Assembly: GCA_030765055.1 (NCBI GenBank)
Contig: CM060953.1
Span: forward strand, 14,724,653-14,788,652
Direction of reading: 5' to 3'
Length of the DNA stretch: 64,000 nucleotides
From: Mantis religiosa
Taxonomy: Eukaryota; Arthropoda; Insecta; Mantodea; Mantidae
The stretch's first letter is position 1; the number at the start of each line of letters is the position of its first letter. Below are positions 1 through 9,067 of the stretch, piece by piece. Below the pieces are notes generated by a model. That model was not told where the DNA came from and ran no database searches. It was given only the letters and a program-made list of their open reading frames with translations. A program made the translations under genes and the position numbers.

Positions 1-115
1 GTCGGGTAACTCTAAGCTTTATGGACCCTGGGCTCAATTGAGCATCATTTCACCCATTTCATTCATCGTCCGATATGACTTAACATTGGAGGACTTAAAC
101 TGCAAAACAAAAAGT
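1..115 (+). mobile_element. SINE-1 copy, 3' part (tRNA-derived SINE, cut by window start)
   Basis: This matches the 3' half of the complete SINE-1 at 23861-24124: the stretch through 'tctaagctttatggaccctg', then 'agcatcatttcacccatttc', then 'gatatgacttaacattgga' occurs in the same order. The tRNA-like head would lie left of the window. Confidence 0.8.
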
Positions 116-204
116 CTGTTTATACTCAATGTTACGAAAATGTTCTTTCATTCTGGATATTTATTTTAAAAAACAAACATTGCCAAATTTATTTTGAAAT
201 ACCG

Positions 205-385
205 GTAGTCGATTCTGTTTTTAAATTTGTTTTATTTTCAGATTTTGGTAGTACTAACAAGAACATATTAACATCTAGCATCCGTAACAATGAGGACAGC
301 TTTGTTTCCGGCTGAAGATGTGTAAAAAGTTTTACATGAAATTGCAATACCGGACAATTTATAAGAAAAATATCATTATTTCTTA
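205..385 (+). mobile_element. Penelope-like element family A, 3' end only
   Basis: The sequence from about 205 on is homologous to the reverse complement of 10728-10930, the 3' end of a Penelope-like element in the ZNFX1 intron. Shared blocks include 'gtcgattctgttt', 'ttttggtagtactaacaaga' and 'ataagaaaaatatcat'. Only the segment after the GIY-YIG coding region survives. It contains a well-formed hammerhead-like motif, listed separately. Confidence 0.7.
305..357 (+). ncRNA. Hammerhead-ribozyme-like motif A1 (Penelope family A)
   Basis: The elements occur in canonical type I order. Stem I 5' strand TTTCCGG is at 305-311, core CTGAAGA at 312-318, a stem II hairpin (TGTAAAA...TTTTACA) at 319-337, GAAA at 338-341, a minimal stem III (ATT-GC-AAT) at 341-348, a cleavable A at 349, and stem I 3' strand CCGGA from 350. 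Stem I pairs as GG-CC and CC-GG plus an outer T-A. Minimal hammerheads with tiny stem III are established in metazoan Penelope-like elements. Self-cleavage of this copy is inferred; the extra nucleotides after the core A are non-canonical. Confidence 0.75.
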
Positions 386-699
386 TAAGATAAGTGAAGA
401 TTTAAGTTACAATTTATTATATTTGTATATATTTGCTTGCTTCACTGTTAATAGCTTCATATTTTACGTATTTATTGTGCTCATTATATCCGATGGCAGG
501 AAGGAGATGGGAGGAAGAGAGCTCATCAAGCTTATTTCACTGCTATCAGAGACTCTACCATCAAAGTTAGAGAACTGGTCCTAAGTGCATCTTTGGGCAG
601 ACAAAAATCCACATGCACAGTTCATTCAAAGTTAACAACACATTTTTGAGTTTGATTTATGAGTCACTATGTTTACACTCAAACTTCACTTACTTGTAT

Positions 700-745
700 A
701 ATTGAAACATTTTCAAGATCATTCGATCTCATCCTCAGCTGTTTG
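700..745 (-). ncRNA. Hammerhead-like motif E1
   Basis: On the minus strand the core CTGAGGA (complement of 732-738) is followed by a GAGATC/GATCTT hairpin and GAAA. It is the inverted counterpart of E2 at 2150-2200. The A-rich stem III and weak stem I make activity doubtful. Confidence 0.45.
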
Positions 746-1130
746 GTGACTAAATGAACATTCCTCTTCTTCCACTACTACGGTGCTCTGATCCCTCTGC
801 CATCTGGTGTTAGGGGCACTAAGTTTTAATACTTCATTTAATGCCAGAAAAACCCAAGATAATATCAAAAAAATACCACTCTCACACCACTTAAAAACAA
901 AAATTGGCAATACAGAAAATTCACCTACCATCCATGGGCTTTTAGAAAATTTGAACGAATCTTCAAAAGACTAAACTTAAAACTAGCACCCCAAAACAAA
1001 TTCAGTCTGAAGAACCTACTAAATAAACCACTAAAAAATTCAATCCGCAACACTTTAAAACAATTAAACAACTTAATTAAATTTAAAGGGAGTCGATTAA
1101 TGACACTAAACAAAACTTACTTTTAAATTT

Positions 1131-1175
1131 TTCCGGAACATGTTTCAGAGACTTTGCCTCTATCCTCAGCTGGCC
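1131..1175 (-). ncRNA. Hammerhead-like motif B1
   Basis: On the minus strand CCAG (stem I), CTGAGGA (complement of 1163-1169), stem II AGAGGC/GTCTCT, GAAA, CATG (stem III) and TTCCGG occur in order. One stem I pair is A-C in this copy, so it is probably weakened. Confidence 0.55.
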
Positions 1176-1310
1176 ATCGACTGGTTCTCATTGGTGTAGT
1201 TGACAATATTTTGTCACCGGTCTCCTCTGGTGGCGGTTCAAGGAACTTGCTGAACAAATATTTCTGGGGATGTTGAAATTGAATACTTTGTTTCTATTTT
1301 TTGAAATGAT

Positions 1311-1355
1311 GGCCGGCTGAGGATAGAGGCAAAGTCTCTGAAACATGTTCCGGAA
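1311..1355 (+). ncRNA. Hammerhead-like motif B2
   Basis: GGCCGG at 1311-1316 is followed by core CTGAGGA at 1317-1323 and stem II TAGAGGC-AAA-GTCTCT. GAAA at 1340-1343 leads to short stem III A-C-AT-G-T, a cleavable T, then CCGG at 1350-1353. Stem I is a four-pair CCGG/CCGG helix. All core residues expected for a hammerhead are present, with one extra T after the core A. Confidence 0.7.
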
Positions 1356-1464
1356 AAATTTAAAAGTAAGTGTTGTTTAGTGTCATTAATCGCCTACCTT
1401 TAAATTTAATTCATCATAACAACACTGTTTTCAACACTTCCAAGAAAGGAATTGCAATTAAACA

Positions 1465-1790
1465 TTAAGCTACATTTTAAAAGACAGCAGAGACTTGATG
1501 AAGAAGATAAACTAAAAGACAAGGATTATAAGAACATTGGAGACAAAACTGACATACAAAAACTACCAAGAAAAACTGCAGTGGCCCTATTTAGAATGGA
1601 AACTGGCCATGATTGTCTTGCAGAACACCTTTATAAAATACACTGCATACCTACACCCAAATGTACTATCTGTAAAGAGGATGTCATCATGAACAAACAC
1701 TATTTGGACAAATGTAATGGACTTAGTGGGAACCTACAGGCTTTATACTGGGAAGCTAGGGGGAAAATGATGCAAATCAACTGATCGGGA
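1465..1790 (+). mobile_element. LINE C-terminal fragment (RNase H-bearing LINE family R, zinc-finger tail)
   Basis: An open stretch of about 110 codons reads KLPRKTAVALFRMETGHDCL, then a C-x2-C-x8-H-x4-C finger (CTICKEDVIMNKHYLDKC) and LYWEARGKM. This pattern is the C-terminal tail of non-LTR retrotransposon ORF2 proteins. It resembles the tail at 39348-39566 on the minus strand (KPRKEAVAKFRLTTGQD, then PICRARVMNSSHLLVC). No RT or RNase H domain remains, so it is a fragment and not a host gene. Confidence 0.6.
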
Positions 1791-2149
1791 ATTTATCAGA
1801 TAAATTGTGATAAAAGCTACATAGGAAAAACTAAGAGAAACTTGTTAACCGGGCAAAAAGAACACCAGAGGAACATAAAGTTGAAACAAACAGAAAAATC
1901 TGCACTGTCACACCATTTTTGAACAGAAAACCGCAACATTGGCCAAAACATTAAACTGTTAAAATCTTTAAGTACACCCATAGAATTGGATATTTGGGAA
2001 AAAATATTGATAACCAAAAACCATGATAAAGTTATAAATTTTGAAATTCCGGCATTAAATGAAGTATTAAAACTTAGTGCCCCTAACACCAGATGGCAGA
2101 GGGATCGGAGCACCGTAGTATTGGAAGAAGAGGAATGTTCATTTAGTCA

Positions 2150-2200
2150 CCAAACAGCTGAGGATGAGATCGAATGATCTTGAAAACGTTTCAATTATAC
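2150..2200 (+). ncRNA. Hammerhead-like motif E2
   Basis: Core CTGAGGA at 2158-2164 is followed by a six-pair stem II (GAGATC-GAAT-GATCTT), GAAA, and ACGTTTC as a minimal stem III and cleavage region. Stem I pairing is poor, so this is a degenerate relative. Confidence 0.45.
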
Positions 2201-2299
2201 AACAAGTAAGTGAACAGTTAAATCTTGATATAGAAGTAAGTGAAGTTTGAGTGTAAACATAGTGACTCATAAATTAAACTAAAAAATGAAGAATACTTC

Positions 2300-2900
2300 A
2301 CTGTTAATAATGCTTCAGCTTTTAATATTTACCAACACATGTTTAGAATCTCCCTATGGGCTAAAAAAATTGCTGACCATATCACTGGTCCACATCTACT
2401 CCCTAACAGACTAACACGACTGATCTATTTCGCATTTCTTAGAGATATTTTGCCTATCTTATTGGAGTACATCCCACCTCACTCCCTAACACACTAACAG
2501 GACCGATCTATCTCGCATTTCTTAGAGATATTTTGCCTATCTTATTGGAGTACATCCCACTACACATTCGGTAGGTAATATGACTGCAACACGACAGAGC
2601 TCCAGCACACTTTCAGAGAAATGTGCAGAATCACCTCTATGTTACATAACCCAATCAATGGATTGGTAGTTAGGGACCAATTCATGGCCAGCACAGTCAT
2701 CAGATCTGACACCATTGGGCTATTTTCTATGGAACCGTATAAAAACCATAGTATACACTGCTCTTGCAACGTCAGAGGTGGATCTTATTACATGAATGCA
2801 TGAAGTAATTGCCATTCTTTCAGGTCCACCACACTTACCGGAGCATGTACATGAAGCTCAGTGCTGCCAATGTAGGCTCTGCATTGACTTAGGAGGTACC
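2300..2900 (+). mobile_element. Decayed mariner-type (DDE) transposase with an internal 83 bp duplication
   Basis: Broken frames read LPNRLT, then YFAFLRDILPILLEYIP, QHDRAPAHF, SPDLTPLGYFLW, and finally a HEVIA...GPPHLPEHVHEAQCC stretch. This order matches the C-terminal two-thirds of the common insect DDE family, where QHDGAPAHF carries the second catalytic aspartate and DLTPLDFFLW the third. An approximately 83 bp direct duplication (about 2396-2478 and 2479-2561) repeats the LPNRLT...LLEYIP segment and destroys the frame. No product is possible. Confidence 0.7.
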
Positions 2901-3039
2901 CAGTTTGAACCCTGTTTGTAATGTTAAACTGCTTTGTGCTGCATACCATTTGTTCATTGTAGTATGTGGAATGGACACTTTAATTATATACTGCACCCGA
3001 ACAGTATGTTTCCAGATATTGGTTGCTGCTTGGAAAATG

Positions 3040-3910
3040 AGAATTGATAGAGTCAACATGAAAAATTCAATGCTATGGCTGGGATTTGAACCACGGATCT
3101 CTTGGACTCCATCCAGTCGCTCTAACCCATTGACCTACCATGGCCAACTTGCCGTCACTACACTAAATTCTCCATTTGACTCTTATATTTCCCCAGTAGA
3201 CCACTAAGGGCTCTTATTTGAGATACACTGTTTGTGGCGACTTATTATCATAATTACTTGAGTCCCAGGCTTCATCATTATACTCTTATTACTTTAGTTA
3301 ATTGAACTCTTATTATTTTAGTTAATTGATGGAAATTAATCATTTCTTCACACTAGCCGTACATAGGCTAAGGTTTTTGATAGAGTCAACATGAAAAATT
3401 CAATACCATGGCCAGGATTTGAACCACGGATCTCCTGGTTTCCGTCCAGTTGCTCTAACCCATTGAGCTACCATGGCCAACTTGCCGACATGACATTAAA
3501 TTCTCCATTGGACTCATATATTTCCCTGGTAGATCACTAGGCATTGAATTTTTCATGTTGACTCTATCTATCAAAGATCTTAGCCTATGTACGGCTAGTG
3601 TGAAGAAATGATTAATTTCCATCAATTAGCTAAAATAATAAGAGTTGAATGATGAAGTCTGGGACTCAAGTACTTATGATAGTAAGTCGCCACAAACGGT
3701 GTATCTCGAATGCAAGAGCCCTAGTGGAGAATTTAGTGTCATGACGGCAAGTTGGCCATGGTAGCTCAATGGGTTAGAGCGACTGGACGGAAATCAGGAG
3801 ATCCTCTGTTCGTGGATTTGAATTTTTCATGTTGACTATCAAAAATCTTAGCCTATATATGGCTAGTATGAAGAAATGATTAATTTCCATCAATTAACTA
3901 AAATACTGAG
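3040..3910. mobile_element. SINE-3 cluster: tandem minus copies joined to an inverted plus copy
   Basis: SINE-3 carries a tRNA-like cloverleaf (on its plus strand GCCATGG acceptor, TAGCTCAATGGGTTAGAGC D-arm/A box, GGTTCAAATCC B box, CCATGGC acceptor). Here minus-strand copies at 3044-3370 and 3376-3540 are followed, at a fused tip near 3541, by a plus-strand copy to 3906. Each carries 'gtcaacatgaaaaattcaat' or its complement beside the tRNA-like part, and a body ending 'ttccatcaatta.ctaaaat'. Confidence 0.8.
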
Positions 3911-4267
3911 CATTGTTGGTGCTTTTTTTTGACTCAACCTGTATAACAGACATCAAAAGAATTACAGTATACTTGTATATCCTTTAATTGTACTTAAGCA
4001 GATGAGAATAAAATTCAATCCAGAATGCTCGTTAGCTGGTGGGTACAAATTTTCATTAGGAACTGGTGGATCTTTCTAGAACTACTAGGACAGAACAGAT
4101 CACAAGTATAGCTGAAATGAATACCTTAAAAGCATACTAGGCAAAACCAGATTGGACAATGTGAGTAAAAGACAACAATGCAAAATTATGGTTATAAAAT
4201 TAGTAAAAGAAAGAATGTAAGCAGCAAAAGCTCTCTACCTTTTTTTCCTATCAACTAGTTTATAGCT

Positions 4268-4348
4268 ATTACACAAATAAAAATATTTGTAACATCAACT
4301 TCTGAAGTTAAGTGGAGATTCTGTTACAAATATTTTTATTTGTGTAAT
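4268..4348. repeat. Perfect 26 bp inverted repeat (hairpin)
   Basis: 'attacacaaataaaaatatt' and onward at 4268-4293 is an exact reverse complement of 4323-4348, with a 29 bp loop. The loop-side motif 'aagtggagattctgtt' recurs at about 4560. This is probably part of a non-autonomous transposon. Confidence 0.6.
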
Positions 4349-4379
4349 ATTTCTTGATTCACTGTGACTAGCTTCATTT

Positions 4380-4700
4380 TCTGTGTGATCAGTAGTTTAT
4401 GGCTATATTCTGTACAGTACAAATACATTGGCTATTACAGCACACACAGTAAATGTATTTTTAAGTAAAAGTGCGATGATAGTAATTTAACTCCATCAAA
4501 AATATTTTGATGAACATGGTTTGTATCTTTTATAAAGAAGAAGGAATTATCAACTTCTTAAGTGGAGATTCTGTTGCAAATATTTGTATTTGTGTAATGT
4601 TTTTTATCGTTTTTCCATCATTCTCTAGATAACCTAGATTTTCGTTAACTCGGATTGGGCCTGGTCCCAGTTGATCTGGGCAAATGAAGTTCTATTATGC
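4380..4700 (-). mobile_element. pogo/Tigger-like transposon end, degraded
   Basis: The stretch from 'tagtttatggctatattctg' through 'gataacctagattttcgtta' to 'gaagttctattatgc' parallels 51470-51675, including 'attaaaaatattttggt' and 'cagattttcattaactctga'. The outer end reads in complement as an ATAGAAYTTCAT... tip, close to pogo/Tigger termini (CAGTRGAACCTCG type). Nothing coding was recognised. Confidence 0.45.
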
Positions 4701-4709
4701 GTTTCAAAT

Positions 4710-6055
4710 GGGAAGAGTTCTCGCTGTAGCGAATCAGATGCATTAGAGCCTTCACCATTGCCACCTCGTTATCCCCACTCTTTTTATGTTTCCCCCTCTC
4801 TCACACATTTGCGAGTGTTCGTGCCGCTAGACGTAAGGGAACACAAACTGAATTTTCCAAAGTTCTATAATAATGCAATTGTTGTAATTATAATTGCAAG
4901 ATGAATATTTGTATATTACACAATGTTTTAAATATTTAGTTTAAAGTTAATTATAGTTTATGAATTACTTAGTTTTCTAATCCAACGAAGATACCAGTGG
5001 TGCATCCATATAGCTGTGAATGTTACTTACGTTAAGAAATAATTTGTCATTGTCATTGTTTTCAACGTCTGAGTACTACAAATTTATGATCATAGGTTCC
5101 AAAATCTCGTTGAGTGCTATTTCTTTCTAAAAGTTGTCTTCTTGTAGTTCATCTTACGTCTCACTCAGTTTTCCCAGTCTTGTTGTGTTCCTTGTCAATT
5201 TCTTCTTGAATAAGTTGTTCATTGTCAGTCAGTTTACAAATATTATTTCTGTTTGCAATATAATTTGAGCCCACATTAACTCTATTGGATTGTTCTAGCA
5301 GTAGTAAGGGGGTGAAGGTGGATCGTGTCTCATTGATCTAGCTGATACACTTTTTCATGGAAGAGTAACTGAATTATGCTGCTTTGAACTCTAGAGTAAG
5401 TAGAGATTACGAACCGTTCATAAACAAAGACATAATGTGACCAGACAAAGAAGAAGTGTATCGTTTCCTCTCGTCCAATTTAACAAACAGCTTGGCTCAT
5501 TCAAAGTACATATTTCTTTTATCACATCATGTCAAATGTTTACATTTCAGTTCTGAGTAATTTCAAATATACGTTCACGCATACATGCCAACCAATAATG
5601 ATATTCATTACAGTGCTTTTGTTGCAAAGCATTGTTATAATATATTGGCATATACTTGATTTATTTGTATTAAGAAAACTATTTGAGCTAAAAATAATGG
5701 ATTTTTACAGTTATGTTAAATACATTACTCTCTCCTTCCTCATCGATCAGTTTTTGCAAAATCTGAATTTTTATCTTCGCGTGAATAGTATTTATTAGAG
5801 TTTGATTAGTTTGCCGCTCGTCACACATCACTTAGGGGGAATGCAATACGACAACACCGCAGTACTCCGATTGGTTGCTCACCTAGTAGCGCTCAAGGAC
5901 AAACAACTTCCCATTTGAAACACATAATACTGTATGCACCTTTCTAAGAGCGAAAAATTCTTTCAAGAATTAAATGTATGAAAGTATTTAAAGCATGTCA
6001 TAGCACTGGAGGTGATATGGAACAGTTACAGCTATATTCTTTACTGGTCTACCAG
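4710..6055. other. Unassigned intergenic or intronic DNA
   Basis: No convincing coding region, tRNA or repeat family was recognised. Open frames here (for example 5529-5798) are short and low-complexity. If ZNFX1 continues leftwards, this lies in its next intron. Confidence 0.4.
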
Positions 6056-6059
6056 ATTG

Positions 6060-6435
6060 TATTTATTACACCTCAGCTTCGCTTACGTACCTATACTGAG
6101 GACATGTTTTGTGAACCATCGTTCGCATCAACTACTCTAACGTAACTAATGCTTGATCCAGTGGTGTGGGTAGATCTGGAGTTGCTGCTGCCATCTGTTG
6201 ATTTTGTGATGAATTTAATTCATCAACAGATGGCAGCAGCAACTCCAGAACTACCCACACCACTTGGTCAAGCTTCAGTTGCAATAGAGCTGTTGATGCA
6301 AACAACGGTTCGCAAAACATATCCTCAATATAGGTACGTAAGCGAAGCTGATGTGTGAAAAATACGACTCATCTATAATTTAATAATTGTTTCACTTCAC
6401 TATGGTGTTCCAATACAGTTAAATTTCGATATATG
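6060..6435. mobile_element. Foldback MITE next to the ZNFX1 exon
   Basis: The element folds on itself. 'tcagcttcgcttacgtacct' at about 6066 pairs with 'aggtacgtaagcgaagctga' at about 6330. 'ccagtggtgtgggtagatct' with 'atctgttgatttt' around 6158-6205 pairs with 6215-6275. The right tail (6355-6434: 'atacgactcatct', 'ggtgttccaatac', 'gttaaatttcgatatat') matches the mini-element inside the LINE at 15771-15910. Its right end is about 15 bp from the ZNFX1 splice donor. Confidence 0.65.
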
Positions 6436-6450
6436 AAAAAAATTGTTTAC

Positions 6451-7645
6451 CTGCTGAAAGTTTCCTTTCTATTCAGCTGATATATCATGTATCTCTTCCT
6501 CAGCTCCAGAAACTCACGAAATTCTAGCATTTGTATCCTGTTACCTTCTAAAGATGGGTCTTCTAATATTTGTTCGTTGAGATAAGAAAGCTGTATATTA
6601 ACCCATTCAATATCTCTGTCCAGGTCCTCAAACTTTATAGCAAACTTCAGTCTAGGAAGTACTGGGTTGTGGTTGTCACCAAGATCAAAATCCATCAAGT
6701 CATCAAGCATGTGACGAAATAAATCTTCATGTTCTTCCAAAACCATTTCCTCTGGTTCTTCAACATCCTGAATAATTTCTTCAGCATTTCTCTGATTTTC
6801 TTGCTGCTGAGGTACAGGAGCAGGACCTGCAAGTATATAGTCTTCAAACTGATCCAAACCTCCTTCTATCCACTGAATAAACAAGTTTTCCCTTTCTGTG
6901 ATGTCATTTCCAAAACATTGTTCATGTTGCCTTGACATTCCTACATCTTTAAGTACAGCTAATGCTACAATGCCATGATGATTGTTGATCATTTCAAGAT
7001 CTGTTTGAGTTTGCTTTATTCGAGTCATTATTTCACACATTCTTTGGTGAATATCTCTTCTCAGAAAATTGACTTCTTTACTTCTGCCTGTTCTAAATGT
7101 TCTTTCTGTTCTAAATGTTCTTCGTCTTTCCTTAAGAAAAAATTTTTGAAGAACCGTACTTTTAGATTGCCCACCTACACGTACAATCTCATCAGTCATC
7201 CCTGCTATACCTTCCAAGAACTGATCTAATGCATGGTTAGTGTAACACACTACTAGAATTGGCTTGCGATCAGTGTTCCATATTGGTGCATTGTTTAGAA
7301 GGACTTCCGCTACTTTCAGACCCAGAAATGTTTTCCCTGTGCCTGGTGGTCCTTGAATCACCACAAATTCATTTGTCAATGCTGATCTGAAGGCAGCATA
7401 CTGAGATGCATCAAGATGCAGGTCAGCAGCTGTCGGCCAGGTACTGTTATCCGTCACAGTTAATGCTCTCCTTCCAATTCCATACTGTGTACCTCCATGA
7501 ACATACGATGGGGAATTTATTGATGTATTCACTTCAATGAGATACTTCTTCATTGGGAAATTATCTTCATTCATATTTTGCAAAGCTTTCAGAATATGGA
7601 AATATGGCTCGAAATACACTTCTGATTCTGCCATTACAAATTCAC
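6451..7645 (-). CDS. ZNFX1: ZNFX1-like helicase, internal exon with Walker A motif
   Basis: This 1,195 nt internal exon encodes the start of the SF1 helicase core of an NFX1-type zinc finger-containing protein 1. ZNFX1 proteins are RNA helicases with roles in RNA sensing in vertebrates and small-RNA inheritance in nematodes. The sequence shows YFEPYFHILKALQ, DASQYAAFRSAL (Q-motif region), GPPGTGKT (Walker A, about 7329-7352) and PILVVCYTNHALDQFL (motif Ia), then an acidic insert (EDLFRHMLDDLMDFDLGDN) and EFLELRKRYMIYQLNRK. The acceptor is tttccag/GT at 7646-7647 and the donor CAG/GTAAAC begins at 6450. Entering phase is 1 and leaving phase 2. The DEAA-box, later helicase motifs and zinc fingers must lie in exons beyond the left edge, at least 6.4 kb away. 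The frame is intact, so the gene looks functional here. Confidence 0.92.
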
Positions 7646-7715
7646 CTGGAAAAATAAACATAACTTATTATACACAGTATTACAAGAATAAAATTAACAT
7701 TTTAAGTAAACCTCA

Positions 7716-8372
7716 TGTACAAGGGCTGTTCAATAAAGAATGATCATAACTTTTTTATGATCATAATTTTTCGCACTAAAATTCATCTTATTACATTCTG
7801 TTAGCTTAATGTGAAATAAACACGCCATAGTAGTTTCATGTTGGTATTCCTGGTTCCCGCCTGCGAGGACCAGGCAAGTTCAGACATGTTCAGTATCGCC
7901 TACCGCTGCAAAGGAGGTAACACACGAGGAACAATACGCGGCTTTGAAATTCTGCTTTTGTGTCAACAAATCTTCAGTTGAGGCCTATACAATGTTACAT
8001 GAGGCCTACAGCACACAGCCTACAATTCTTCCCTACAGCACAGCTCGAAGGTTTAAAGAGGGGAGACAATCAATTTCAAAGGAAGGTGGACCCGGTGCCC
8101 CAGTTACTGCTTGGCCGTGCCGTGGCTCAGTGGTTAGACCGCTTGGCTCTCACCAAGGCAGCCCAGGTTCAATCCCAGGCGACTACAAAGTGAGATTTGT
8201 GGTGGACAACATGGCGCTGGGGCGGGTTTTCTCCAGGACCTCCGGTTTCCCCCGCCATCTCATTCCATCGGTGCTCCATCTTTATCTCATGTATCATCAG
8301 TGTCACCGCCTGCGGTGCTATATGTAGTAAAAGCAGGCGTTAAACACAACACACACACACACCAGTTACTGC
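7716..8372 (+). mobile_element. mariner N-terminal relic interrupted by SINE-2
   Basis: A mariner-like end (caagggctgttcaataaaga) is followed by a frame reading EEQYAALKFCFCVNKSSVEAY, then TMLHEAYSTQ and ARRFKEGRQSISKEGGPGAPVT. This matches the N-terminal helix-turn-helix region of mariner transposases (IKFC...K..TET..ML..A...RWFKRFKEGR). SINE-2 cuts it at 8111. The DDE catalytic part was not found, so it is dead. Confidence 0.7.
8111..8361 (+). mobile_element. SINE-2, complete copy with 11 bp target duplication
   Basis: The tRNA-like head has box A GTGGCTCAGTGGTTAGACC and box B GGTTCAATCCC. The body is GC-rich ('atggcgctggggcgggtttt', 'ctccggtttcccccgcc') and ends in 'gttaaacacaac' plus (AC)n. 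CCAGTTACTGC flanks it at 8100-8110 and 8362-8372. A second complete copy with its own duplication is at 43330-43572. Confidence 0.9.
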
Positions 8373-8560
8373 ATTGTCAAAGCTTTTCCGTGTCCAAAGA
8401 GAGGTCTTATGAAAGAACAGCTTGTATTTGGAGCATAACTCTAAACCTTTATCACTCACTCTCATAGTATTTCTTAGACAGTTTTGTACTGAATTATCAG
8501 TGTCTGCAGATGAGACTTCTGAACCTCCAGCAAAGAAACGTGGGATGTGCATCTTACTAC

Positions 8561-8985
8561 ACAAGCACTCACTGAGGTTATATAGAGAAATAAAAACAAC
8601 CTGGGGGAGGGAAGCATATATAGATATATGTAGTAAGTTAGAGCGAGAAGGTTTTGCTTGGGTGAGAACAGGAGTGAGAAACTTAAAAGGTATAGGTTAA
8701 GAGAGGGAGCTAGATAAATGTCCATTGTGTGGAGAAGAGAATGCAGATTTCCATTGTATATTAAATTGTAGTCAAACAAAGATATGGAGAGAGCAGGCTT
8801 GGCTACGTAAATGGGTCAGTTTGGGGGGTGAAGTAGTAATTAGAAAAATGTTGTCAGTAAAAGGAGAAAAGAACAGGAGAAATATAGGGAATTATTTAGG
8901 GATAGTTAAAGAGAGATGACTAAGACAATTAAGAGAAAAATGTAGAGTGAGATAGGTGAAATGGCAGAAAGTGTAAAAAGGAGTA
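8561..8985 (+). mobile_element. LINE family G, C-terminal fragment
   Basis: Frames read YREIKTTWGREAYIDICSKL, EREGFAWVRTGV, then a CPLCGEENADFHCILNC finger followed by KIWREQAWLRKW and NIGNYLGIVKER. C-x2-C...H-x4-C followed by W is typical of LINE ORF2 C-termini. The same family appears at 55293-55592 and 60614-61262. One stop interrupts the frame. Confidence 0.65.
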
Positions 8986-9023
8986 GATGGCCTCCAATAC
9001 ACAAAAACTTATTTTTAAATTTT

Positions 9024-9067
9024 CCCGGAACTAGTTTCAGAGGCCTTCCCTCTATCCTCAGCCGAAC
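9024..9067 (-). ncRNA. Hammerhead-like motif B3
   Basis: In complement: TTCGG, CTGAGGA (9055-9061), stem II AGAGG-GAAGG-CCTCT, GAAA, CTAG minimal stem III, TT, CCGGG. Stem I pairs TCGG/CCGG with one G-T wobble. Confidence 0.65.

Larger units (their letters stand above)
1071..1454. mobile_element. Penelope-like element family B, 384 bp inverted-tip hairpin
   Basis: This is two outward-facing 3' ends of family B joined tail-to-tail. The minus arm is about 1071-1300 and the plus arm about 1300-1454. Both ends carry 'gtcgattaatgacac' or its complement and a hammerhead-like motif. No RT or GIY-YIG coding sequence is left. The 10-mer CAATTAAACA flanks the unit at 1061-1070 and 1455-1464 and is a likely target-site duplication. 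It sits within Penelope E. Confidence 0.75.
658..2272 (+). mobile_element. Penelope-like element family E, inverted (tail-to-tail) copy with nested insertions
   Basis: The left 190 bp (658-845) is the reverse complement of the family E 3' end at about 2085-2272. It is fused at about 846 to a forward copy. The forward copy starts with the post-RT region (846-1070, reading FTYHPWAF then KLAPQNKFSLKNLL in broken frame). It resumes at about 1791 with a GIY-YIG-type endonuclease (YIGKTKRN near 1825-1850; LDIWEKILITKN near 1985-2020). The forward body is split by a Penelope B hairpin (1071-1454) and a LINE fragment (1465-1790). No intact ORF remains. Reading frames are broken, for example by a stop after SALSHHF. 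Confidence 0.7.

Noticed and set aside
3560..3910. CRISPR-like spaced repeats
   Set aside because: The repeats are long, inverted, SINE-type copies in eukaryotic DNA, without short direct repeats, unique spacers or cas genes.
6149..6358. Mirror-image ORFs on both strands with the same peptide
   Set aside because: They come from the palindromic foldback MITE.
1..6450. Further ZNFX1 exons (DEAA-box helicase motifs, zinc fingers)
   Set aside because: No minus-strand frame shows helicase motif II-VI or NFX1-type cysteine fingers; they are presumably beyond the left edge.
8111..8200. Functional tRNA gene in the ZNFX1 intron
   Set aside because: It is the head of SINE-2, with a complete body, (AC)n tail and target duplication.
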